DNA from: Pseudomonadota bacterium
GTDB taxonomy: Bacteria > Pseudomonadota > Alphaproteobacteria > Rhizobiales > Devosiaceae
NCBI GenBank assembly: GCA_023436745.1
Contig: JAEZHZ010000002.1
Span: forward strand, 1-8,078
DNA: 8,078 nt
Direction: 5' to 3'
Shown: one piece after another, positions 1 to 6,444 of the stretch
How the letters are laid out: each line of letters starts with the position of its first letter
Position numbering within the stretch: the first letter of the stretch is position 1
Translations under genes and position numbers: made by a program
The notes under the pieces: generated by a model
The model's input: only the letters and a program-made list of their open reading frames with translations
Told to the model about the DNA's origin: nothing
The model's database searches: none

Positions 1-1914
1 CCGCGGCCCGAGGCGCGCGCCGCCGCCCTCGCCGCCGCCCGTGCCGCCTTCGAGACCGGCCTCGGACCAATATCCGTCACTGCGCCCAAAGGTGCCGGCG
101 CGGGCCGGCGTCTCAAGTCCATCATCACGTCCTTCAGGAGGATATCGATCATGGACATGCGCCTTCCCGTCGGCACCGCCGCCATTGCCCTGCTGGTCCT
201 GCCGCTGGGCTGGCAGCTTTACTCGACAACGGCCCTGATCCCGGCCGATGCGGTGATCGCGCCGCAGCCGGTGCAGGAACAGCCCGCCGCCGAGGCGTCC
301 GCCCCGCAGGACGTCGCCAAAGCGCTGCCGCGGACCCCCGAGCCCGTGGCCGATGCCCTCACCAGCACGGCAGAGATGGACACTGCCGCCCCTGCCCCGC
401 CCGCCGTTTTCATGGAAAGCGAGATCGCGCCACAGCGTGCCCTCGCCCCCACCGCCGCGCCTTCGCCCGGCGTCGGCTTCACCACCTCCACTTCCCCCCG
501 TGGCGACAGCTTCAGCGGCTTCGACGAGCAGCGTGTCAGGGTCACCGCGGAAGAGCCGGTTTCGACCTTCTCGGTCGATGTCGACACCGCGAGCTATTCC
601 TATGTGCGCCGCATGCTCGAGGACGGGATGCTGCCCGAGCCCGACGCCGTGCGGCTCAAGGAACTGATCAACTATTTTCCCTACGACTATCCGGCCCCCC
701 CGACAGCCGAGACGCCGTTCCGGCCGACGGTCGCGGTCTACCCGACACCGTGGAACCCGGCGACGCAGCTGGTACACATCGGCATCAGGGGCTACGAGCC
801 ACCTGCGACCGAAGACCGGCCAAGCAATCTCGTCTTCCTGATCGACACCTCCGGCTCGATGGACGAGGCCGACAAGCTGCCGCTGTTGAAGCGGGCCTTC
901 TCGCTGCTGGTCGAACAACTCTCCGCCAACGACACCGTCGCCATCGTTGCCTACGCCGGCTCCGCCGGTGTGGTGCTGGAGCCCACCCGCGCCACCGAGA
1001 AGGCAACCATCCTGTCAGCCCTCGACGGCCTGTGGGCCGGAGGCTCGACGGCCGGGGCCGCAGGGATCGAACTCGCCTACCGGCTGGCGGAGGACAATCT
1101 GGTGAAGAACGGGGTGAACCGGGTGATCCTCGCCACCGATGGCGATTTCAATGTCGGCATCGAGGATCCGGAGGATCTCGAGCGCTTCATTGCCGCGCGG
1201 CGTGACCGGGTGAGCCTGTCGGTGCTTGGCTTCGGGCGCGGCAATCTGGGCGACGACACGATGCAGGCGCTGGCCCAGAACGGCAACGGCAATGCCAGCT
1301 ATATCGCGAGCTTCAGCGAGGCCCGCAAGGTGCTGGTGGAAGAGATCGGCGGCACGCTCCGGACCATCGCGCAGGACGTCAAGATACAGGTCGAGTTCAA
1401 CCCCTCCGTCGTTTCGGAACACCGGCTGCTCGGCTACGAGACCCGGGCCCTTGCGCGCGAGGACTTCAACAACGACCGGGTCGATGCCGGCGACATCGGT
1501 GCGGGTCACACCGTCACCGCCATCTACGAGATCACGCCCGTCGGCTCCGGCGCCGCCCTGGTCGATCCACTCCGCTATGGCGGCGAGGCCGCGCCCGCCT
1601 TGGCCAGCGACGAGATCGCCTTCCTTCGCATCCGCTACAAGCGCCCGGGCGAGGCCACGAGCCGGCTGATCGAGCAGCCGATCACCCCCGACCTGGTCGC
1701 CCCGGGCGTCGAGGCGGTCGGCGAGGACTTCCGCTTCGCCGCCGCCGTCGCCGCCTTCGGCCAGAAGCTGAGGGGCAGCACCTATGCGGCGATGGACTGG
1801 GACGACATCCTCGCCCTCGCCAAAGGTGCCCGCGGCACCGACGAGGGCGGCTATCGCGCCGAGTTCGTCAACCTCGCCGCGACCGCCGCGCTGCTCAGGC
1901 CCGACACCCCCTAG
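1..1914 (+). CDS. YfbK-type von Willebrand factor A domain protein, membrane-anchored (5' end probably outside window)
   Basis: Substrate and role are not known for this family (E. coli YfbK type). The VWA fold usually binds a divalent metal and mediates protein contacts. Counting from the ATG at 151 (587 aa), residues 7-24 form one hydrophobic membrane segment, followed by a Pro/Ala-rich linker (about 32-110). Next come the N-terminal VWA-associated region (SVDVDTASYSYVRR, 141-154) and the VWA domain from about 225. Its metal site looks complete: DTSGS (D232, S234, S236), T300 and D330. The C-terminal region ending in GEDFRFAAAVAAFGQKLRGS resembles the YfbK C-terminal domain (DUF3520). Most of the protein would lie in the periplasm. 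The frame stays open from base 1 with mostly G or C at third positions, and encodes a segment (PEARAAALAAARAAFE) like the cytoplasmic N-terminus of alphaproteobacterial relatives, so I call a gene running in from the left. The alternative is a start at ATG 151, which has an AGGAGG nine bases upstream. Relatives often sit near ECF sigma/anti-sigma genes; none is visible here. Confidence 0.85.
   Translation, partial: PRPEARAAALAAARAAFETGLGPISVTAPKGAGAGRRLKSIITSFRRISIMDMRLPVGTAAIALLVLPLGWQLYSTTALIPADAVIAPQPVQEQPAAEASAPQDVAKALPRTPEPVADALTSTAEMDTAAPAPPAVFMESEIAPQRALAPTAAPSPGVGFTTSTSPRGDSFSGFDEQRVRVTAEEPVSTFSVDVDTASYSYVRRMLEDGMLPEPDAVRLKELINYFPYDYPAPPTAETPFRPTVAVYPTPWNPATQLVHIGIRGYEPPATEDRPSNLVFLIDTSGSMDEADKLPLLKRAFSLLVEQLSANDTVAIVAYAGSAGVVLEPTRATEKATILSALDGLWAGGSTAGAAGIELAYRLAEDNLVKNGVNRVILATDGDFNVGIEDPEDLERFIAARRDRVSLSVLGFGRGNLGDDTMQALAQNGNGNASYIASFSEARKVLVEEIGGTLRTIAQDVKIQVEFNPSVVSEHRLLGYETRALAREDFNNDRVDAGDIGAGHTVTAIYEITPVGSGAALVDPLRYGGEAAPALASDEIAFLRIRYKRPGEATSRLIEQPITPDLVAPGVEAVGEDFRFAAAVAAFGQKLRGSTYAAMDWDDILALAKGARGTDEGGYRAEFVNLAATAALLRPDTP
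136..141 (+). promoter_or_regulatory. AGGAGG, possible ribosome binding site for ATG 151
   Basis: A perfect AGGAGG lies nine bases upstream of the ATG at 151. In the frame that is open from base 1 the same bases are two in-frame Arg codons, just before the membrane segment. It could therefore be a real ribosome binding site (short form of the protein), an internal secondary start, or chance use of rare Arg codons. The coding-like upstream frame makes me favour the longer protein. Confidence 0.4.
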
Positions 1915-2528
1915 GGCGTCTCGGGCGCCATCCATTCGGCGCCCGCGGGCCGCTCCCGGAGGCGCCGATAGTACTCGGAAACAACCGGGAATTCCGGCTT
2001 TTCGTCCGGCACTCCGTACCATCGGTGCACCGACAGCCCGAGGGCGATGTCGGCGATAGAGAAGGCCCCGTCCACGAATTCGCCGCCCCTGGCGAGCTGG
2101 TTCTCGAGAATCTGCATCTTGCCGCTCCAGCGCACGATCGATTCGCGCACCTTGACCGGGTCGTCATAGCCGGGCGTGTTGCGGAGCCGCGCATTGACCG
2201 CATAGCCCCAGGTGGGGTTGAGCTCGGTTGCCTGCCACACCAGCCACTGCAGCGCCCGTCCCCGCGCTCCCGGCTCGGTCGGCAGCAGCAGTCCCGAGCC
2301 GTACCGGTCGGCGATGTAGATCAGGATGGCGGTGCTCTCCCACAGCGTCACCTCCCCGTCGCGGATCACCGGGACCTGTCCGTTGGGGTTGAGTGCGAGG
2401 AACTCGGGCACCTTCGGATCCCTGAGCGGCAGCCCCCAGTCCTCCCGTTCATATGGCATCCCCAGTTCGTTCAAGGCCCACAGGACCTTGCGTACGTTTA
2501 TCGAGGTCACACGCCCGAGTACGTTCAT
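1911..2528 (-). CDS. Glutathione S-transferase family protein
   Basis: This is a 205-aa cytosolic GST-like protein, normal length for the family, probably conjugating glutathione to electrophiles or reducing with it; the substrate is unknown. The N-terminal thioredoxin-like half (about 1-78) carries the start motif GRVTSINVRKVLWAL, with T8/S9 at the likely thiol-activating position. It also has NPNGQVPVI with the cis-proline after valine (V52-P53), and the E64-S65 pair that contacts the glutathione gamma-glutamyl group. The helical C-terminal half has the folding motif SIAD (157-160, the S-x-x-D N-cap). I chose the ATG at 2528 because AAGGTG lies eight bases upstream and the protein then begins directly on the first beta strand. 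An in-frame ATG seven codons upstream (2549) has no ribosome binding site. The gene diverges from fliF and converges with the VWA gene, overlapping it by four bases. Nothing ties it functionally to flagella. Confidence 0.9.
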   Translation of the reverse strand: MNVLGRVTSINVRKVLWALNELGMPYEREDWGLPLRDPKVPEFLALNPNGQVPVIRDGEVTLWESTAILIYIADRYGSGLLLPTEPGARGRALQWLVWQATELNPTWGYAVNARLRNTPGYDDPVKVRESIVRWSGKMQILENQLARGGEFVDGAFSIADIALGLSVHRWYGVPDEKPEFPVVSEYYRRLRERPAGAEWMAPETP

Positions 2529-2536
2529 GTTGCGTT

Positions 2537-2542
2537 CACCTT
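2537..2542 (-). promoter_or_regulatory. Ribosome binding site of the GST gene
   Basis: On the minus strand AAGGTG lies eight bases upstream of the ATG at 2528. It decides between the two in-frame ATGs, since the upstream one at 2549 has no purine-rich stretch in front of it. Confidence 0.55.
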
Positions 2543-2556
2543 CGTTCATGTTTGCG

Positions 2557-2577
2557 GCCAAAATGGTTCGTTTTGGC
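2557..2577. repeat. Perfect 7-bp inverted repeat in the divergent promoter region
   Basis: GCCAAAA and TTTTGGC flank a 7-base loop (TGGTTCG). The repeat sits 29-49 bases upstream of the GST start and about 110 bases upstream of fliF, where a repressor or activator site for the GST gene would be expected. No T-run follows either arm, so it does not look like an intrinsic terminator. The binding protein is unknown. Confidence 0.5.
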
Positions 2578-2616
2578 GGCAGTTTCTGCCCACTTTTTGC
2601 GTTCTGCGACGGCAGG

Positions 2617-2635
2617 TTAATACCTTGTTTACCAT
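2617..2635 (+). promoter_or_regulatory. Candidate CtrA-binding site upstream of fliF
   Basis: The sequence reads TTAA-N7-TTTACCAT. The alphaproteobacterial cell-cycle and flagellar regulator CtrA binds TTAA-N7-TTAA, commonly extended to TTAACCAT. The first half-site and the CCAT extension match and the second half-site has one mismatch (TTTA). The site ends 50 bases before the fliF ATG, an appropriate place for activation of an early flagellar operon, and CtrA controls the equivalent fliF operon in Caulobacter. A -10 element is not clear; TAATTC at 2644-2649 or GCTA at 2638 are weak candidates. Confidence 0.55.
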
Positions 2636-2685
2636 CCGCTAGGTAATTCTTGCCCACTAACAGAGCCCCTGACCGGGGCCGTGTG

Positions 2686-4326
2686 ATGGGACGGGGCGTG
2701 GATAATTTTTCCCAGCTGATCAACCGCATAGGCCTTCCGCGGCTTGCCGCAATGGCCACGGTGGCGGTGCTTATGCTGGGCTTCTTCGCCTTCCTGATCC
2801 TGCGCGCCCAGACCCCGACCCTCGCCCCGCTCTACACCGGTCTCAGCCTCGAGGACTCCTCGGCAATTGTGACCGAACTGCAGACGCTCAACGTCCCCTA
2901 CGAACTCCGCGGCGAAGGCGACACCATCCTCGTTCCGCGTGATCAGATCACCACCTTGCGCATGAGCCTTGCCGGTGAAGGCCTGCCCACGCGCGGTCAG
3001 GTCGGTTACGAAATCTTCGACCAGCAGTCGACGCTCGGCGCCACCAGCTTCGTCCAGAACGTCAACAATATCCGTGCCTTGGAAGGCGAGCTCGCCCGCA
3101 CGATCACCTCGCTGAACCGCATCAAATCGGCGCGCGTCCACCTCGTCCTGCCCGAGCGCGAGCTGTTCCGCCGCGAACGCAAGGACCCCTCCGCATCCAT
3201 CGTGCTGTCCGTCCGGGGCGAACTCTCCGCCGGCGAAATCCGCGCCGTGCAGCACATGGTCTCCTCTGCCATCGAGGGCCTGAGCCCCTCCCGCGTCGCC
3301 ATCGTCGACGACCGTGGCAACCTGCTCGCCGCCGGCACGGGCGATGAAAATGCGGGACTTCTCGCCGGGGAAGCCAGCGAACGCACCCTCGGCTACGAGA
3401 ACCGCCTGCGCACCCGCCTCGAGGACATGCTGGCCAATGTGGTCGGCGCCGGCCGCGCCCGCGTCGAAGTGGCCGCCGAACTCGACTTCAACCGCTCGAC
3501 CACCACCTCCGAGATCTTCGACCCCGAATCCCAGGTCGTGCGTTCGAGCCAGAGCCGCGAAAGCGAAAGCCTGTCGGCCAACGCCAACGGCCAGGTCTCC
3601 GTCGCCAACGAATTGCCCGGCGCCAGCGAGAACACCGTCGCGGGACCGAGCGAACAGGGCACGACGAGCGAAGAAGTCGTCAACTACGAGATCAACAAGA
3701 CCACCCAGACCGCAGTCACCGAGGCTGGCGCCCTGAAGCGGCTGTCCGTGGCGGTGGTCGTCGACGGCAAGTACGCGGCCGACGAGAGCGGCAACAGCAT
3801 CTACACGCCCCGCACCGCCGAAGAGGTCGCCCAGATCCTGACGCTGGTCCGGTCGGCCGTCGGCTATGATGCGGCGCGTGGCGACTCGGTTGAAGTCGTG
3901 AACATGCAGTTCGCCGAGCGCCCGGACCTCGCCCTCCCCGGCACCGATGCAAATGCCGGCCTGCTCGACTTCACCCGCGATGACCTGATGAACGGCGCCG
4001 AGATGGCGGTCACACTCCTGATCGCGCTGGCCCTGATCCTCTTCGTCATGCGGCCGCTGCTCAAGAAGGTGCTGACGCCCGAACAGGAGCCGCTGGCCCT
4101 ACCGCCCGCAGCCGAGCTCGGCCAGCACGGCGTGCTCGCTCCCAATGGCGAGGTAGTGCCCGAGATAGTCGAGGAACCGAAGAACAAGACTCCGGCCTGG
4201 GTCGCCAATGCCAAGTCGATGGGCGAGACCCAGCTTCAGACACTCAAGACCGTCGGCACTCTCGTCGAGGAAAATCCAAAACAGGCCGCGCTCATCGTGC
4301 GCGACTGGCTCTCTAGCGCTGCGTAG
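2686..4326 (+). CDS. fliF: Flagellar MS-ring protein FliF
   Basis: FliF forms the inner-membrane MS ring, the first structure of the flagellar basal body, which houses the export gate and carries the rotor. As called it is 546 aa, a normal length. Residues 20-39 form the first membrane segment, with the second at about 440-459. Between them lies the periplasmic YscJ/FliF ring-building region with the family signature GYEIFD, then RALEGELARTI (130-140) and ARVHLVLPERELF (149-161). The cytoplasmic tail, about 505-546, beginning WVANAKSMGE and ending in IVRDWLSS, is the FliG-binding region. The start is uncertain. ATG 2686 has a weak GGGG seven bases upstream. GTG 2698 would give the N-terminus VDNFSQL, which fits relatives well, with GGGA six bases upstream. 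TTG 2650 lies too close to the likely promoter. It is the first gene of the operon. Confidence 0.96.
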   Translation: MGRGVDNFSQLINRIGLPRLAAMATVAVLMLGFFAFLILRAQTPTLAPLYTGLSLEDSSAIVTELQTLNVPYELRGEGDTILVPRDQITTLRMSLAGEGLPTRGQVGYEIFDQQSTLGATSFVQNVNNIRALEGELARTITSLNRIKSARVHLVLPERELFRRERKDPSASIVLSVRGELSAGEIRAVQHMVSSAIEGLSPSRVAIVDDRGNLLAAGTGDENAGLLAGEASERTLGYENRLRTRLEDMLANVVGAGRARVEVAAELDFNRSTTTSEIFDPESQVVRSSQSRESESLSANANGQVSVANELPGASENTVAGPSEQGTTSEEVVNYEINKTTQTAVTEAGALKRLSVAVVVDGKYAADESGNSIYTPRTAEEVAQILTLVRSAVGYDAARGDSVEVVNMQFAERPDLALPGTDANAGLLDFTRDDLMNGAEMAVTLLIALALILFVMRPLLKKVLTPEQEPLALPPAAELGQHGVLAPNGEVVPEIVEEPKNKTPAWVANAKSMGETQLQTLKTVGTLVEENPKQAALIVRDWLSSAA

Positions 4327-4331
4327 CACCC

Positions 4332-5411
4332 ATGGCCCTTGTCTCCCAATCCGCCGAACCCGATCCCCAGACCCTCGGCAAGCAGCTCACAATCGGCAAC
4401 GAGGCCTCCAACCAGCGCGTGCTGAAGGGCGACGAGAAGGCTGCTGCACTGCTTCTGGCGCTCGGCCCCGAATACGGGCGTCCCATCTTCGACGAGCTCG
4501 ACGAACTCGAGATCAAACAGTTGTCGCGCGCCATGGTGCGGCTCGGCCCGATCACCCAGGAGATGCTCGACGACCTGATGATCGAGTTCGTCACCACGGT
4601 TTCCTCCAACGGATCGCTGGCTGGCAACACCGATTCCACAGAGCGACTGCTGCTGAGCTTCCTGTCCCAGGAGCGGGTGGACGCGATCATGGAGGAAATC
4701 CGCGGTCCGGCCGGTCGCAACATGTGGGAAAAGCTCAGCAACGTTCAGGCCGACGTGCTCGCCGCCTACCTGAAGAACGAGTACCCCCAGACCATTGCCG
4801 TGGTTCTGTCCAAGATCGCGACGGAGCACGCCAGCAAGGTGCTGGCGGTGCTGCCCGAAGAGCTGGCCATGGACGTGGTGCAGCGCATGCTCGGGCTCGA
4901 CCCGGTTCAGAAGGAGATCCTCGAAAAGATCGAGGCCACCCTGCGTACGGAATTCATGTCGACCCTGAACCACACCAAGCGCCGCGACAGCCATGAGCAG
5001 ATGGCGGAGATCTTCAATGCCTTCGACCGGCAGACCGAAGCACGGTTCCTGACCACGCTCGAGGAAACCAGCCGCGACGACGCCGAGCGCATCAAGGCGC
5101 TGATGTTTACCTTCGAGGATCTGGCCAAGCTCGAAGCCTCGGCTATCCAGACGCTGCTCGCCCGCATGGACAAGCGGGAACTCGCCATGTCGCTCAAGGG
5201 CGCAAGCGAGCAGGTCAAGGAAACCTTCTTTGCCAACATGTCTTCCCGCTCGGCCAAGTTGCTGCGCGAGGACATGCAGGCCATGGGGCCGGTGCGTCTC
5301 AAGGACGTTGACGAGGCCCAGGGGCGGATGGTCGCTACCGCCAAGGACATGGCCGCCAAGGGGGAAATCGTCATCCTCAAGACCAAGGCCGACGACCAGA
5401 TGGTGGCCTAA
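4332..5411 (+). CDS. fliG: Flagellar motor switch protein FliG
   Basis: FliG sits on the cytoplasmic face of the MS ring, where it transmits stator force and sets rotation direction through FliM. It has 359 aa, slightly longer than the 331 of E. coli, because of a roughly 30-residue N-terminal extension. The N-terminal domain (about 31-120) should bind FliF. The middle domain carries EYPQ at 150-153, the alphaproteobacterial form of the EHPQR motif that contacts FliM. The C-terminal torque helix keeps all five charged positions known from E. coli by alignment: K289 (K264), R306 (R281), E313 and D314 (D288, D289) and R322 (R297), so the protein looks functional. It starts five bases after the fliF stop with no recognisable ribosome binding site, which suggests translational coupling to fliF. 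Confidence 0.97.
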   Translation: MALVSQSAEPDPQTLGKQLTIGNEASNQRVLKGDEKAAALLLALGPEYGRPIFDELDELEIKQLSRAMVRLGPITQEMLDDLMIEFVTTVSSNGSLAGNTDSTERLLLSFLSQERVDAIMEEIRGPAGRNMWEKLSNVQADVLAAYLKNEYPQTIAVVLSKIATEHASKVLAVLPEELAMDVVQRMLGLDPVQKEILEKIEATLRTEFMSTLNHTKRRDSHEQMAEIFNAFDRQTEARFLTTLEETSRDDAERIKALMFTFEDLAKLEASAIQTLLARMDKRELAMSLKGASEQVKETFFANMSSRSAKLLREDMQAMGPVRLKDVDEAQGRMVATAKDMAAKGEIVILKTKADDQMVA

Positions 5412-6095
5412 ATGTCAGCCCGCGTCGCTCGCTTCAACTTCGACCTCGACTTGGCCGAGCGCCCGGCACCGGCCGCCTCACCGGGGCTGGAACCCGCGCC
5501 CCCGCCGCCGCCTCCCGGCATTCCCGAGGAAGCCGTCATGCAGATGGTGCAGCAGGCGCGGGAGGAGGGATATGCCCAGGGGCTCGCCGCCGGCGAAGCC
5601 AGTGCGACCGCAATGGCGGCGCAGACCCTTGCCGTCGCCGCAGGCACTCTTGCAACACGCAGCGCCGAGATGGCCGCGGCACTCGACGATGCCACTGCCG
5701 ACATTCGCCGTCAGGGCGTCGATCTGGCAGCCTCGATTGGCCGCAAGCTGGCCCTGCACCTGCTGGCCCGCTATCCGACGGTCGAGCTGGAGGCTCTGAT
5801 CGCCGAGTGCATGCAGAGCCTCGCCGGCGTCCCGCACCTCGTGATCCGCTGCCACCCCGAACTTGCCGACGGCGTCCGCGATATCGCCACCGCCCATATG
5901 CAGACCTCCGGGTTCGAGGGAAGGCTGGTGGTGATGGGAGACCCCGATATTCGGCTCGGCGACGGGCGACTGGAATGGGTCGACGGCGGGCTGGTGCGAG
6001 ACATCGCCGTCATCGCGGCCGACATCGACACTCACATCTCTGCCTATCTAGCCGGGCGGCAGCGCCCCAGCTCCCATGAGGAGAGCCATTCATGA
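5412..6095 (+). CDS. fliH: Flagellar export ATPase regulator FliH (FlbE-like)
   Basis: FliH binds and restrains the flagellar export ATPase FliI and links it to FliN and FlhA in the cytoplasm. This protein has 227 aa. The N-terminus is short, followed by a proline-rich linker (about 24-38, six consecutive prolines). A helix with a glycine every fourth residue (G53, G57, G61) is the GxxxG repeat typical of FliH. A long Ala-rich helix follows (about 62-120). The conserved C-terminal domain ends with GDPDIRLGDGRLEWVDGG (176-193), the most diagnostic motif. The ATG follows the fliG stop directly (taaATG, no gap), and a weak GGTGG lies in the end of fliG. The position between fliG and fliN matches Caulobacter flbE. 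The partner gene fliI is not in the window. Confidence 0.9.
   Translation: MSARVARFNFDLDLAERPAPAASPGLEPAPPPPPPGIPEEAVMQMVQQAREEGYAQGLAAGEASATAMAAQTLAVAAGTLATRSAEMAAALDDATADIRRQGVDLAASIGRKLALHLLARYPTVELEALIAECMQSLAGVPHLVIRCHPELADGVRDIATAHMQTSGFEGRLVVMGDPDIRLGDGRLEWVDGGLVRDIAVIAADIDTHISAYLAGRQRPSSHEESHS
6078..6083 (+). promoter_or_regulatory. Ribosome binding site of fliN
   Basis: GAGGAG lies eight bases before the fliN ATG, inside the end of fliH. It is the strongest ribosome binding site in the flagellar operon. It suggests that fliN is translated efficiently despite overlapping fliH, which fits the high copy number of FliN in the C ring. Confidence 0.65.
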
Positions 6096-6433
6096 GCACC
6101 CCTGACCAGGATCTCACCGCCCAGGAGTCCGTGAGCTTCGAGGAGATGGAGGCGCCCCAGCGCACCCGTCCCGAGGGCCATGTCGAGCGCACTGCCGCCG
6201 ATCTCGAAGCGGTTTTCGACGTGCCTGTCCGCATCTCGGTCATTCTCGGGCGCACCAAGATGCCGGTGAGCGAACTGCTGAAGATGGACACCGGCACCGT
6301 CATCGAACTTGACCGCCAGGTCGGCGAGGCCGTGGAAATCTTCGTCAACGACCGGCTGGTCGCGCGTGGAGAAATCGTCCTCGTCGAGGACAAGCTCGGC
6401 GTCACCATGACCGAAATCATCAAGCCGCAATAG
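6092..6433 (+). CDS. fliN: Flagellar motor switch protein FliN
   Basis: FliN forms the lower part of the cytoplasmic C ring with FliM and docks FliH and the export ATPase. It has 113 aa, a typical length. Residues 1-34 are a variable acidic lead. About 36-110 form the SpoA fold, recognisable by VFDVPVRISVILGRTKMPVSELL (41-63) and then GTVIELDRQVGEAVEIFVNDRLVARGEIV (68-96), ending in TEII. Its ATG overlaps the fliH stop in ATGA. The next gene is flbD, as in Caulobacter. fliM is not in the window and must be elsewhere. Confidence 0.97.
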   Translation: MSTPDQDLTAQESVSFEEMEAPQRTRPEGHVERTAADLEAVFDVPVRISVILGRTKMPVSELLKMDTGTVIELDRQVGEAVEIFVNDRLVARGEIVLVEDKLGVTMTEIIKPQ

Positions 6434-6436
6434 GAG
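6433..6436 (+). promoter_or_regulatory. Ribosome binding site of flbD
   Basis: GGAG begins on the last base of the fliN stop codon and lies eight bases before the flbD ATG at 6445, which supports that start. Confidence 0.55.
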
Positions 6437-6444
6437 CGAGACCC

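Noticed and set aside
1015..2022. Minus-strand open frame of 335 codons
   Set aside because: It is antisense to the VWA domain and also overlaps the GST gene in another frame. No domain is recognisable.
2557..2577. Inverted repeat as an intrinsic terminator
   Set aside because: No T-run follows either arm, and it lies upstream of both divergent genes, where a terminator has no obvious use.
2025..2642. Plus-strand open frame of 205 codons opposite the GST gene
   Set aside because: The minus-strand product is a clear glutathione S-transferase. The plus-strand translation is His/Arg-rich and matches no family I know, as expected of a shadow frame.
2642..2653. Possible sigma-54 promoter (GG ... 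TTGC) before fliF
   Set aside because: The GG-to-GC offset is 10 bases instead of 12. The other TTGC, at 2597-2600, has TG instead of GG at the -24 position. Early flagellar operons in this group are not expected to need sigma-54.
2529..2759. N-terminal extension of the GST frame up to 2759
   Set aside because: It would run through the promoter region and into fliF on the other strand. The family fold begins right at ATG 2528, which has its own ribosome binding site.
4783..4794. EYPQ instead of EHPQ in FliG as a defect
   Set aside because: Tyrosine at this place is, to my knowledge, usual in alphaproteobacterial FliG. All five torque-helix charged positions are kept, so the protein looks functional.
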